The translations under genes and the position numbers were made by a program. Of a stretch of 64,000 nucleotides of DNA, positions 51,976 through 60,801 are shown piece after piece. Source of the DNA: Streptomyces humi. Lineage in GTDB: Bacteria > Actinomycetota > Actinomycetes > Streptomycetales > Streptomycetaceae. Location of the stretch: the NCBI RefSeq assembly GCF_001005085.2, contig NZ_LBMU02000079.1:62001-126000 (forward strand), written 5' to 3'. The notes beneath the pieces were generated by a model that searched no databases, was not told the DNA's origin, and worked only from the letters and a program-made list of their open reading frames with translations. The stretch's first letter is position 1. Each line of letters opens with the position of its first letter.

Positions 51976-53169
51976 ATGGACCTGCTGAACACGCTGGTGG
52001 ACAAGGGGCTTCGGCGCGAGCTGCCGACCCGCGAGGAAGCGCTCGCCGTGCTGGCGACCTCCGACGACGACGTGCTCGACGTGGTGGCCGCGGCCGGCAA
52101 GGTGCGCCGGCAGTGGTTCGGCCGGCGCGTGAAACTCAACTATCTGGTGAACCTCAAGTCGGGCCTGTGCCCCGAGGACTGCTCGTACTGCTCGCAGCGC
52201 CTCGGCTCCTCGACCGGGATCCTGAAGTACTCCTGGCTGAAACCCGACGAGGCCTCCAAGGCGGCGGCCGCGGGCCTCGCCGGGGGCGCCAAGCGGGTCT
52301 GCCTGGTGGCGTCCGGACGCGGTCCGACCGACCGGGACGTGGACCGCGTCGCCGGCACCATCAAGGCGATCAAGGAGCAGAACGAGGGCGTCGAGGTGTG
52401 CGCCTGCCTCGGTCTGCTCTCCGACGGCCAGGCCGAGCGGCTGCGCGAGGCCGGCGCGGACGCCTACAACCACAACCTCAACACGTCCGAGGGGACGTAC
52501 GGGGACATCACGACCACGCACACGTACGCCGACCGGGTGGACACGGTCAACAAGGCGCACGCGGCCGGGCTCTCGGCCTGCTCCGGGCTGATCGCCGGCA
52601 TGGGCGAGTCGGACGAGGACCTGGTCGACGTGGTCTTCTCGCTGCGCGAGCTGGACCCGGACTCGGTGCCGGTCAACTTCCTGATCCCGGTCGAGGGCAC
52701 CCCGCTGGCCAAGGAGTGGAACCTCACCCCGCAGCGCTGTCTGCGCATCCTCGCGATGGTCCGGTTCGTCTGCCCCGACGTCGAGGTGCGGATCGCGGGC
52801 GGCCGCGAGGTCCATCTGCGCACCATGCAGCCGCTCGCGCTGCACCTGGCCAACTCGATCTTCCTCGGGGACTACCTGACCACCGAGGGCCAGGCCGGAC
52901 AGGCCGACCTGGAGATGATCGCGGACGCCGGGTTCGTGGTGGAGGGCTCGGACGAGGTGACGCTGCCGGAGCACCGGACGGCGGCCGAGGGCGCCGGCTG
53001 CGGGTCGCACGCCGACGCCGGGTGCGGGTCGCACGCCGACGCCGGGTGCGGGTCGGGCTGCGGTTCCCACGAGGACGTCTGCGGTACGGCCGCCGCCAAC
53101 GAGCCGCGCACGGACCTGGTCGCCGTCCGCCGCCGGGGCGCCGGGACGGATCTCGCGCCCAATGCCTGA
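51976..53169 (+). CDS. bioB: Biotin synthase with Cys/His-rich C-terminal extension
   Basis: This 397-residue radical SAM enzyme inserts sulfur into dethiobiotin. The radical SAM cluster binds C65, C69 and C72 in CPEDCSYC. The body agrees with BioB up to about residue 330. Then a tail with repeats of CGSHADAG and [10 protein letters not shown], coded by a 24-bp DNA repeat near 52999-53065, adds about 65 residues with several Cys and His. The ATG 51976 agrees with the family start. It overlaps bioA. Confidence 0.93.
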   Translation: MDLLNTLVDKGLRRELPTREEALAVLATSDDDVLDVVAAAGKVRRQWFGRRVKLNYLVNLKSGLCPEDCSYCSQRLGSSTGILKYSWLKPDEASKAAAAGLAGGAKRVCLVASGRGPTDRDVDRVAGTIKAIKEQNEGVEVCACLGLLSDGQAERLREAGADAYNHNLNTSEGTYGDITTTHTYADRVDTVNKAHAAGLSACSGLIAGMGESDEDLVDVVFSLRELDPDSVPVNFLIPVEGTPLAKEWNLTPQRCLRILAMVRFVCPDVEVRIAGGREVHLRTMQPLALHLANSIFLGDYLTTEGQAGQADLEMIADAGFVVEGSDEVTLPEHRTAAEGAGCGSHADAGCGSHADAGCGSGCGSHEDVCGTAAANEPRTDLVAVRRRGAGTDLAPNA

Positions 53170-54442
53170 CCTGAGCGTCCCCGAGCTGCTCGACCTGGAC
53201 CGGCGGCACGTCTGGCATCCGTACGGTCCGATGCCCGGCCGGGCCGAACCGCTCGTCGTGGAGTCGGCGAGCGGGGTGCGGCTGCGGCTCGCGGACGGCT
53301 CGGGCGAACTGGTCGACGGGATGTCGTCCTGGTGGTCGGCGGTCCACGGCTACAACCACCCCGTGCTCAACGAGGCCGCGCGCGGGCAGCTGGGGCGGAT
53401 GAGCCATGTGATGTTCGGCGGGCTCACCCACGAGCCCGCCGTCCGGCTGGCGAAGCTCCTTGTCGACATGTCTCCACAGGGCCTGGAGCACGTCTTCCTG
53501 GCCGACTCCGGCTCGGTGTCCGTCGAGGTCGCGGTCAAGATGTGCCTCCAGTACTGGCGTTCGCTCGGCCGCCCGGCGAAACAGCGCCTGCTGACCTGGC
53601 GCGGCGGCTACCACGGCGACACCTGGCAGCCGATGTCGGTGTGCGACCCCGAGGGCGGGATGCACGAGCTGTGGTCCGGGGTGCTGCCCCGCCAGGTGTT
53701 CGCGGACGCGCCCCCGGCCGAGTACGACGAGTCGTACGCCGACGGTCTGCGCTCCATGATCGAGCGGCACGCCCATGAACTGGCCGCGGTGATCGTGGAG
53801 CCGGTGGTGCAGGGTGCGGGCGGGATGCGCTTCCACTCCCCCGCCTACCTGCGGGTGCTGCGCGAGGCGTGCGACGCGCACGACGTGCTGCTGGTGTTCG
53901 ACGAGATCGCGACCGGCTTCGGGCGTACGGGCGCGCTGTTCGCGGCGGACCACGCGGCCGTCACCCCGGACGTGATGTGCGTGGGCAAGGCGCTGACCGG
54001 CGGTTACCTGACCATGGCAGCGACGCTGTGCACGTCCCGGGTGGCCGAGGGGATCTCGCGGGGCGAGGTGCCGGTGCTCGCCCACGGCCCGACGTTCATG
54101 GGCAATCCGCTCGCGGCCGCGGTGGCCTGCGCCTCGCTCGGGCTGCTGCTCGGGCAGGACTGGGCGGCGGAGGTCAGGCGGATCGAGACGGGCCTGCGGG
54201 AGGGACTCGCGGCCGCCCGTGAGCTCCCCGGGGTGCGGGACGTGCGCGTCCTCGGGGCGATCGGGGTGGTCCAGCTCGACCACGAGATCGACATGCAGGC
54301 CGCGACCGCGGCCGCGGTACGCGAGGGCGTGTGGCTGCGGCCCTTCCGCGACCTCGTCTACACGATGCCGCCGTACGTCACGGACGACGCGGACCTGGCA
54401 CGGATCACGCGCGCGGTGTGCGCCGCGGCGCGGGAGGGATGA
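53162..54442 (+). CDS. bioA: Adenosylmethionine-8-amino-7-oxononanoate aminotransferase
   Basis: This 426-residue class III aminotransferase makes 7,8-diaminononanoate with SAM as amino donor. It has [40 protein letters not shown] and the PLP lysine K276 in [10 protein letters not shown]. It overlaps bioB by eight bases and precedes bioD. Confidence 0.95.
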   Translation: MPDLSVPELLDLDRRHVWHPYGPMPGRAEPLVVESASGVRLRLADGSGELVDGMSSWWSAVHGYNHPVLNEAARGQLGRMSHVMFGGLTHEPAVRLAKLLVDMSPQGLEHVFLADSGSVSVEVAVKMCLQYWRSLGRPAKQRLLTWRGGYHGDTWQPMSVCDPEGGMHELWSGVLPRQVFADAPPAEYDESYADGLRSMIERHAHELAAVIVEPVVQGAGGMRFHSPAYLRVLREACDAHDVLLVFDEIATGFGRTGALFAADHAAVTPDVMCVGKALTGGYLTMAATLCTSRVAEGISRGEVPVLAHGPTFMGNPLAAAVACASLGLLLGQDWAAEVRRIETGLREGLAAARELPGVRDVRVLGAIGVVQLDHEIDMQAATAAAVREGVWLRPFRDLVYTMPPYVTDDADLARITRAVCAAAREG

Positions 54443-54444
54443 GC

Positions 54445-55161
54445 ATGCCGATCCTGGTGATCACAGGGACGGGTACGGAGGTCGGCAAGACCGTCACCAC
54501 GGCCGCGGTCGCCGCCGCCGCGGTCGCCGCCGGCCGCTCCGTGGCGGTCCTGAAGGCCGCGCAGACCGGGGTACGACCGGACGAGCGCGGGGACGCCGAC
54601 GAGGTCGCGCGGCTCGCGGGAGCCGTGACGGCGGCCGAAGTGGCCCGTTTCCCCGAACCGTTGGCGCCCGGTACGGCGGCCCGGCGGGCGGGCCTGCGGC
54701 CGGTGCGTCCGCAGGACGTGGCGGAGGCCGCCGCCAAACTGGCCGCCGAGCACGATCTGGTGCTGGTCGAGGGCGCGGGCGGGCTGCTCGTCCGGTTCGA
54801 CGAGGCGGGCGGCACGCTGGCGGACGTGGCCCGGCTGCTGAACGCGCCAGTGCTGCTGGTGGCGTCGGCCGGGCTGGGCACGCTCAACACGACCGAGCTG
54901 ACGGCCCGTGAACTGCGCGCCCGTGAGTTGGAGTTGCTGGGCGTGGTGATCGGCAGCTGGCCGGACTCACCGGATCTGGCGTCCCGTTGCAATGTCGCGG
55001 ACCTGCCGGAGGTGGCCGGCGCCCCGCTGCTGGGCGCGCTGCCCGCCGGCGCCGGCGTCCTCTCGCCCGCGGACTTCCGTGCGGTGGCGCCGAGTTGGCT
55101 GTCGGCGCGCCTGGACGGCAACTGGGACGCGGAGGCGTTCCGCACGCGGGAGGCGGCGTAG
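54445..55161 (+). CDS. bioD: Dethiobiotin synthetase
   Basis: This 238-residue ATP-dependent enzyme closes the ureido ring of dethiobiotin with CO2. It has ILVITGTGTEVGKTVTTAA (P-loop), VLKAAQTGV and LVEGAGGLLV. I chose the ATG at 54445 because GGAGGG lies six bases upstream; ATG at 54439 is in frame and overlaps the bioA stop. Confidence 0.93.
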   Translation: MPILVITGTGTEVGKTVTTAAVAAAAVAAGRSVAVLKAAQTGVRPDERGDADEVARLAGAVTAAEVARFPEPLAPGTAARRAGLRPVRPQDVAEAAAKLAAEHDLVLVEGAGGLLVRFDEAGGTLADVARLLNAPVLLVASAGLGTLNTTELTARELRARELELLGVVIGSWPDSPDLASRCNVADLPEVAGAPLLGALPAGAGVLSPADFRAVAPSWLSARLDGNWDAEAFRTREAA

Positions 55162-55185
55162 GACGGCGGCCGTAGAGCTGGGCCC

Positions 55186-55314
55186 TCGGTCGGGTGCGGC
55201 GCCGTCGTGGCCGGTCGCGCAGTTCCCCGCGCCCCTGAAGAGGCGCTCCACCGACGTCCCCGTAGGGGCGCGGGGAACTGCGCGACCAGCCCCCAGCCAG
55301 CCGCACCCGACCGA
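55186..55314. repeat. Nested stem-loop intergenic repeat (Streptomyces type)
   Basis: A 24-base arm starting GGTCGCGCAGTTCCCC (55213-55236) is perfectly complementary to 55264-55287. An outer 15-base arm TCGGTCGGGTGCGGC (55186-55200) pairs with 55300-55314. This two-layer inverted repeat lies between convergent bioD and the LuxR-type gene. Such GCGCAGTTCCCCGCGCCCC elements recur between genes in many streptomycetes. It can act as a bidirectional terminator or mRNA stabiliser. Confidence 0.88.
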
Positions 55315-55334
55315 CGGCCCGCCCGGATCGTGCC

Positions 55335-57509
55335 CTAGGTCGGCTCGCCGAGCAGCCGCACCAGTTCGATCCTGGACCGGATCCCCAGCCGGCTGAAGAC
55401 CCCCCGCAGATGGTGGTCGATCGTGCGCGGGCTGAGGTTGAGCCGGTCGGCGATCTCGCGGTTGGTGGCGCCCTCGGCGGCCATCCGGGCCACCATGAGC
55501 TGCTGCGCCGTGAGCACGGCGGCCGGATCGGCGCCCGGGTTGGGCGCCAACGGCGTTCCCAGCGCGCGGAGTTCGGCGCGGGCCTGGGCGGCGCAGTGCG
55601 GGGCGCCGAAGGACTCGAAGGCCTCCAGTGCGCTGTGCAGCCGGTCCCGGGCCTCGGTGCGCTGCCGGATCCGGCGCAGCGCACCGGCGAACAGCAGCTC
55701 GGTACGGGCGCGTTCGAAGTCCCGGGTGCCGCGGGCGTGCAGGTCGAGGGCGGTGCGGTAGTGCGGGACCGCTTCGGCGCCGGGGGCGAGCAGGGCCCGG
55801 CAGCGGGCGCTGAGCGCGAGGTCGTCGGGGCTGCGGACGGCCGTGGCCCAGCGGTCGTAGTCGGCGTGCGCGGCGCGGGCCACCCTGGTGTCGCCGGTGC
55901 GCACGGCGGCCTCGACGTAGTGCGGGGTGGCCAGGTGCCGGATCGCCCGGTGGCCGTGGCCGGGGCCGAACCCGGCCAGGGCGCGCAACCGGGCGGCCGC
56001 CGCGGGGAAGCGGCCGTGGGTGAGGTCGAGGAAGGCGAGCGCCCACTGGGCGAGGGCGGCCGGCAGGCCGAGGCCGTGCGCCAGGGCGTACGGGCGGACG
56101 GCCGCCGCGCGTTCCCGGCAGGCCTCCTCGTCGCCCGTGACGGCGGCGAACATGGCGAGCGCGGCCTGGAGATGGCAGGCCCCGTTGTCCTGCCCGATGG
56201 CGTACGCCTGGTGCAGGGCCTCCTGCGTGGCGGCCTCGGCGGCCCGGGTGCGGCCGGTCCAGAAGTCGGCGTAGACGCGGAACTCCATGGCCTGGACGAC
56301 CGTCCCCGGGGTGCCGCGCGCCCGGGCGGAGGCGGCGGCCCGCAGGGTGGCGGTGGCGGCCCGGGTGGGGTCGCCGAGCATCAGCGCCGCGATACCGGAG
56401 TGGATCAGCAGACCGGGGTCGCCGCCGGGTCCGCAGCGGCCGGCGGTGCCCTTGAGGAGGACGCGGGCCTCGTCGTAGCGGCCCTCCACGGCGGCGGCCA
56501 GTCCGGCGAGCACACCGGACGGGGCCAGTCCCAGCCAGTGCGCGATGACCTGGGCCTCGCGGCAGCGTCTGAGGTCACCGGTGTAGACGGCGGCCTCGGC
56601 GGCCAGGACGAGCAGTCCGGCGGCATCGGCGGAACGTTCCTGCCGGACGGCGGCGGTGAGCAGGGCGTCAAACGCCTCGGCGGCGTTGCCCACCCTGAGC
56701 GCGAGCACCCCGTCGAGGGCGGAGTTGTCGGTGCGGGCGGCCAGCCGTCTGGCCCGGTCGGGTTCGCCGGAGCGCCAGGCGTCGGCGGCGGCCAGCGCGA
56801 GCAGCCGGGCCTCGGCGACCGGGTCCGGGCTGAGTTCGGCGGCGCGTTCGGCGAGGGCGCGGGCGAGCGCGGGTCTGCCCTCGGCACGGGCCCGGTCGGC
56901 GGCAGGCCGGAGTTCCGCCGCGAGCCGGGCGCTGGGGCCGAGGGCGGCGGCACCCCGGTGCCAGGAGCGGCGGGTCGTCTCGCCCTTGCCCCCGAGCACC
57001 CGGGCGAGCAACTGGTGCGCGGCGCGCCGGTCTGCGGCCGAGGCGGTCTCGTAGGCGGCGATCCGGGTCCAGGCGTCCCGGAAGAACACCCCGCCGGCGC
57101 TGGCGTGGGCGACCCCGGCGGTCTCGGCGGCCTCCAGCGGGCGGGTGTCCACCCGGACGGCGGTGACCGCGCGCAGGAAGGCGTGGGTGGCGACGGGGTA
57201 CTGGTCGGCGGCGGCGAGGAGCAGCAGCAGCCGGGTGTCGTCGGGCAGGGCCCGGATCTCCCGGCGCAGGGCGTGCAGCAACCGCGGTGCCAGTTCGGCC
57301 GGTTCGACGGGCAGCGGGTCGGCGCCGGCGGCCTGGCGTGCCGTGAGGCGCGGCACGAGTTCGGCCGCGGCGCGCGGGTCGTCGTACACGACCCGGAGCA
57401 CCCGGATACGGACGCCTTCGGGGAGCGCCGAAGCCGGGCACGGCCCCGCTTCGGCGGTCTGCGGTGGCGAAGTGCGGTCGAGAGGTGGGGGGTTCACCGG
57501 TATCACCAC
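55335..57509 (-). CDS. LuxR-family (LAL-like) regulator without ATPase motif
   Basis: This 724-residue protein ends in a LuxR helix-turn-helix (EGATNREIADRLNLSPRTIDHHL). The middle is helical repeats of the LAL/MalT type. The usual N-terminal P-loop is absent: the first 120 residues have no GxxGxGK motif. It may thus be a shortened LAL regulator. The start at 57509 is uncertain as it has no good ribosome binding site. It is divergent from a secreted lipase gene, its possible target. Confidence 0.82.
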   Translation of the reverse strand: MVIPVNPPPLDRTSPPQTAEAGPCPASALPEGVRIRVLRVVYDDPRAAAELVPRLTARQAAGADPLPVEPAELAPRLLHALRREIRALPDDTRLLLLLAAADQYPVATHAFLRAVTAVRVDTRPLEAAETAGVAHASAGGVFFRDAWTRIAAYETASAADRRAAHQLLARVLGGKGETTRRSWHRGAAALGPSARLAAELRPAADRARAEGRPALARALAERAAELSPDPVAEARLLALAAADAWRSGEPDRARRLAARTDNSALDGVLALRVGNAAEAFDALLTAAVRQERSADAAGLLVLAAEAAVYTGDLRRCREAQVIAHWLGLAPSGVLAGLAAAVEGRYDEARVLLKGTAGRCGPGGDPGLLIHSGIAALMLGDPTRAATATLRAAASARARGTPGTVVQAMEFRVYADFWTGRTRAAEAATQEALHQAYAIGQDNGACHLQAALAMFAAVTGDEEACRERAAAVRPYALAHGLGLPAALAQWALAFLDLTHGRFPAAAARLRALAGFGPGHGHRAIRHLATPHYVEAAVRTGDTRVARAAHADYDRWATAVRSPDDLALSARCRALLAPGAEAVPHYRTALDLHARGTRDFERARTELLFAGALRRIRQRTEARDRLHSALEAFESFGAPHCAAQARAELRALGTPLAPNPGADPAAVLTAQQLMVARMAAEGATNREIADRLNLSPRTIDHHLRGVFSRLGIRSRIELVRLLGEPT

Positions 57510-57625
57510 ACCAAAGACGTTACTGGCGAGTTAGTTGACTCGTAAAGACTGGCGACTTCGCCGATGCGCCGCGCGTAGACCCGTCCTGACACTCCTGAAC
57601 AACCCCACCCGTTTCAGGAGGCATC

Positions 57626-58312
57626 ATGCAACGCGCCAAGCGTCGCATCGCAACGGCTCTGTCGGCGATTGCCGGTTCGCTCCTTCTGTCACTCCCCCTG
57701 GCCACGACTCCCGCGCACGCGGCGAGCCACGACCCGATCGTGTTCGTGCACGGCCTGAGCAGCGACTCCACCAGCTGGGACGACTGGATCGCGGACTTCG
57801 AGGCGGACGGCTACTCGTCCTCCGAGCTGTACGCGATCTCGTACGACTGGACCAAGTCGAACGTCACCACCGCCTCGACGCTGTCCAGCTACATCCAGTC
57901 CGTCCTCTCCAAGACGGGCGCCTCCAAGGTGGACCTGGTGGTCCACTCCATGGGCGCGCTCAACAGCCGCTACTACCTCAAGAACCTCGGCGGGACCTCG
58001 TACGTGGACCACTTCGTGTCGGTCGCCGGGGTGAACCACGGGACGAGCGTCGCCTCGCTGTGCGGATGGCTCTACACCTCCTGCAAGGAGATGACGACCG
58101 GCAGTTCCTTCCTGACCGCCCTCAACTCCGGTGACGAGACACCGGGCAGCGTCTCCTACGCCGCGTACTGGTCGGACTGCGACGCGGCGATCGACCCCGA
58201 CACCTCGGCGGAGCTGAGCGGGGCGACCAACGTCGACGTCGGCTGCATCTCGCACACCGACATGAACAACGACCACGGCGTGTACGAGCAGGTGCACGAC
58301 TTCATCTCCTAG
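57626..58312 (+). CDS. Secreted lipase/esterase, alpha/beta hydrolase
   Basis: This 228-residue protein has a signal peptide ([18 protein letters not shown], cut near AHA). A compact hydrolase domain like Bacillus LipA follows. Marks are [10 protein letters not shown] (oxyanion), nucleophile S108 in VVHSMGAL, and a C-terminal His in [10 protein letters not shown]. It should act on lipids outside the cell. A good TTTCAGGAGG precedes the ATG. Confidence 0.9.
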   Translation: MQRAKRRIATALSAIAGSLLLSLPLATTPAHAASHDPIVFVHGLSSDSTSWDDWIADFEADGYSSSELYAISYDWTKSNVTTASTLSSYIQSVLSKTGASKVDLVVHSMGALNSRYYLKNLGGTSYVDHFVSVAGVNHGTSVASLCGWLYTSCKEMTTGSSFLTALNSGDETPGSVSYAAYWSDCDAAIDPDTSAELSGATNVDVGCISHTDMNNDHGVYEQVHDFIS

Positions 58313-58390
58313 GTCGTCGCCGGCAGCGGGGGTGCGACGGGCCCGTACGGGGGACAATCACCGTGGACCTGCTTCCGTCGGGAGGTCGTC

Positions 58391-59080
58391 ATGCGGCTGA
58401 TGTCCGTCAGTACCGGCACACCGGTGCGGGATCCCGTCCACCACCCGCTGTTCGCCCGCTTCTACGCCCGGTGCAGCGTGCGTGCCGAGACCGGACTCGG
58501 ACTGGCGGCGATCCGGGAGCGGCTGCTCTCCGGGCTGTCCGGGCGGGTGATCGAGATCGGTGCGGGCAACGGGCTGAACTTCGCGCGGTATCCGCGGGCG
58601 GTCGCGGAGGTCGTCGCGATCGAGCCGGAGCGCACCCTGCGACTGCTGGCGGCGGAGGCCGCCGTGCGCGCCGAGGTCCCGGTGGACGTGGTGCCGGGCG
58701 CGGCGGAGGCGCTGCCGGTCAAGAGCGAGGCCTACGACGCGGCGGTGCTGTCCCTGGTGCTGTGCAGCGTCCGGGACGTGCCGCGGGCGCTCGCCGAGGC
58801 ACGGCGGGTGCTGCGGCCGGGTGGTGAGCTGCGGTTCTTCGAGCACGGCCGGGGCGGCGGGCCGGCGATGCGGTTCACCCAGCGGGCCCTGGACCGGACG
58901 GTGTGGCCGGTCCTGGCAGGCGGCTGCCACCTCGCCCGCGACCCGGTCACGGCGCTGCGCGCGGCCGGGTTCGAACTCGGCCCCTACCAGCAGCTGCTGG
59001 TGCCGGGGGCCGGGCCGCGGCTGCCGTCCTCGTACTGCGTCCTCGGCGTCGCACGCCGGCCACCGGAGCCCGGGGCCTGA
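58391..59080 (+). CDS. Class I SAM-dependent methyltransferase
   Basis: This 229-residue protein has the UbiE-type motifs RVIEIGAGNGLNFARYP, AIEPERTLRLLAAE and EARRVLRPGGELRFFEHGR. It is cytoplasmic. The acceptor cannot be read from sequence. It converges with the toxin gene below. Confidence 0.88.
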   Translation: MRLMSVSTGTPVRDPVHHPLFARFYARCSVRAETGLGLAAIRERLLSGLSGRVIEIGAGNGLNFARYPRAVAEVVAIEPERTLRLLAAEAAVRAEVPVDVVPGAAEALPVKSEAYDAAVLSLVLCSVRDVPRALAEARRVLRPGGELRFFEHGRGGGPAMRFTQRALDRTVWPVLAGGCHLARDPVTALRAAGFELGPYQQLLVPGAGPRLPSSYCVLGVARRPPEPGA

Positions 59081-59083
59081 GTA

Positions 59084-59167
59084 CCGCTCGCAGCGAGTAC
59101 CGCGCGCAGGACACACCGCTCACAGCGAGGACCGCGCCCGAGGCGTACCCCTCGCAGCGGGGACCGC
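59084..59167. repeat. Three degenerate 20-bp repeats between convergent genes
   Basis: CCGCTCGCAGCGAGTACCGC at 59084-59103 recurs with changes at 59116-59135 and 59148-59167. Spacing is exactly 32 bases each time. Each unit has the short palindrome CTCGCAGCGAG or a relative. They may be decayed terminator or mobile repeat units. Confidence 0.6.
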
Positions 59168-59542
59168 TCACAGGCTCCAGCGGCGCAGTTCCTCGGCGAT
59201 GTCGGCGACACCGGCCTCGCCGGACTTGACGAGCCGGGCCAGGTCACGGACCTGCTCGGGCGAGGTGGCGACCTTCAGGCCGCTCGCGACCAGGTACGCG
59301 TAGGCGACGGAGGACGCGAACAGCGCGTTCGAGCGTTCCAGCGCCGGGACGTGGATCAGAAGTTGCAGCAGGGCCGCGGCGCGGGCGTGCGGGGTGTCGT
59401 AGACGGGGACGTCGAATATCTCGGCCTGGTGCCGGGCCACGGCCGCGATCAGCGCTCCCCAGTCGGTGACCTGGGGGTCACCTGGGGTCTTCTGTTCGGC
59501 GAGCATGAGGAGCCAGGCGAGGTCGATGGTCACATCGCTCAA
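59168..59542 (-). CDS. Doc/Fic-like toxin with degraded active-site motif
   Basis: This 124-residue protein aligns with Doc-type Fic proteins over ARAAALLQLLIHVPALERSN and AYLVASG. The catalytic Fic motif HPFxDGNKR is replaced by VPALERSNA (residues 65-73), so the His and GNKR residues are absent. It is encoded four bases after a ribbon-helix-helix-like antitoxin gene. This class is widespread in streptomycetes as fic-type toxin-antitoxin toxin component, but its chemistry is unclear. Confidence 0.8.
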   Translation of the reverse strand: MSDVTIDLAWLLMLAEQKTPGDPQVTDWGALIAAVARHQAEIFDVPVYDTPHARAAALLQLLIHVPALERSNALFASSVAYAYLVASGLKVATSPEQVRDLARLVKSGEAGVADIAEELRRWSL

Positions 59543-59546
59543 GGGA

Positions 59547-59798
59547 TCAGTGACGGCCTTCGGTCTTGTCGGCGGTGTCGGTACCGTGGGGCTCGCCGAA
59601 CTCCTCGGCGAAGACGGACTCGTACTGCTTCATGAAGTCGGCGGCGGCCTCGACGAACGTCCGGCCCGCTTCACCCGTGTCCTGCATGACCAGTTCCTCT
59701 ATGTAGCGGTTGACACTCATGCCCCGCGCGAGGGCGCGTTCGCGGGCGGCCTTGGCGGTGCCCTCGTCCACCCGCACGTTCAGCTGGGTCTTAGCCAT
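59547..59798 (-). CDS. Ribbon-helix-helix-type antitoxin
   Basis: This 83-residue protein begins KTQLNVRVDEGTAKAARERA and MSVNRYIEELVMQ, an RHH/Arc-like DNA-binding pattern. The acidic tail (YESVFAEEFGEPHGT) could wrap the toxin. It lies before the Doc-like gene and is probably autoregulated through the palindrome just upstream. Confidence 0.85.
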   Translation of the reverse strand: MAKTQLNVRVDEGTAKAARERALARGMSVNRYIEELVMQDTGEAGRTFVEAAADFMKQYESVFAEEFGEPHGTDTADKTEGRH

Positions 59799-59806
59799 AC
59801 CTCGAA

Positions 59807-59826
59807 GCTAGCGCCGGAGCGCTAGC
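59807..59826 (-). promoter_or_regulatory. Palindromic operator of the toxin-antitoxin pair
   Basis: GCTAGCGC-CGGA-GCGCTAGC is a perfect 8-bp inverted repeat ending nine bases before the antitoxin start. It is the expected site of autoregulation by the RHH antitoxin. CTAG is otherwise rare in this DNA, which makes a chance palindrome less likely. Confidence 0.7.
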
Positions 59827-59939
59827 AACGGCAAGCGCGCATCGGAATCGAAAAGTGATACCTCCTGTGGGACGGGTCACACTACGCTCGCCCCGGACGA
59901 AGAGGTCCGCGCCAGCGCACGCCAGCGAGGGAGGCAGTC

Positions 59940-60797
59940 TTGTCGACACCTGCTGCTCAGGCACCCGCAGCCGACGCGATCGCGGCCCGCGCGCGCGGGC
60001 TGACCAAGGCCTACGGGGCGGGTGAGACGGCCGTGCTCGCGCTGGACTCGGTGGACGTGGACATCGCCCGCGGCCGCTTCACCGCGGTGATGGGTCCGTC
60101 GGGTTCCGGGAAGTCCACGTTGATGCACTGCCTGGCGGGGCTGGACGACGTGTCGGCCGGCCAGGTCTGGCTCGGCGGCACCGAGATCACCGGGCTCAAG
60201 GAGCGCGAGCTGACCCGGCTGCGCCGGGACCGGATCGGGTTCATGTTCCAGTCGTTCAACCTGATACCCACGCTGAACGCGGCGGAGAACATCACGCTGC
60301 CCATGGACATCGCGGGCCGCCGGCCCGACCGGAAGTGGGTGGACCAGGTCATCGACACGCTCGGGCTGCGGGACCGGCTGGGACACCGGCCGGCCCAGCT
60401 CTCCGGCGGCCAGCAGCAGCGGGTGGCCTGTGCCCGGGCGCTGGCCTCCCGCCCTGAGCTGATCTTCGCCGACGAGCCGACCGGCAACCTGGACTCGCGG
60501 GCGGGCCTGGAGGTGCTGGGCTTCCTGCGGGAGGCCGTCGACCGGCTGGGGCAGACGGTCGTGATGGTCACCCATGACCCGAGCGCCGCCGGCCACTCCG
60601 ACCTGGTGCTCTTCCTCGCGGACGGCCGGATCGTGGACCGGATCGAGGAACCCACGGCGGAGGCCGTGCTGGAACGGATGCGCCGCTTCTCCGGTGGCGG
60701 TGACGAGGGCGGCGGCCGCGACGAGGGCGCCGACGGCGGCTCCGCGGGTCGGGGTCCCGCCGAGCGAGACAGCTCCTCGGCGTCCGAGGAGGACTGA
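59940..60797 (+). CDS. ABC exporter ATP-binding protein, MacB/LolD type
   Basis: This 285-residue ATPase has Walker [19 protein letters not shown], signature [17 protein letters not shown] and Walker [14 protein letters not shown]. It powers the FtsX-type permease next to it. The C-terminal 30 residues are Gly/Asp/Glu-rich. The start is TTG at 59940 with GAGGGAGG upstream. Confidence 0.92.
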   Translation: MSTPAAQAPAADAIAARARGLTKAYGAGETAVLALDSVDVDIARGRFTAVMGPSGSGKSTLMHCLAGLDDVSAGQVWLGGTEITGLKERELTRLRRDRIGFMFQSFNLIPTLNAAENITLPMDIAGRRPDRKWVDQVIDTLGLRDRLGHRPAQLSGGQQQRVACARALASRPELIFADEPTGNLDSRAGLEVLGFLREAVDRLGQTVVMVTHDPSAAGHSDLVLFLADGRIVDRIEEPTAEAVLERMRRFSGGGDEGGGRDEGADGGSAGRGPAERDSSSASEED

Positions 60798-60801
60798 GCC
60801 G

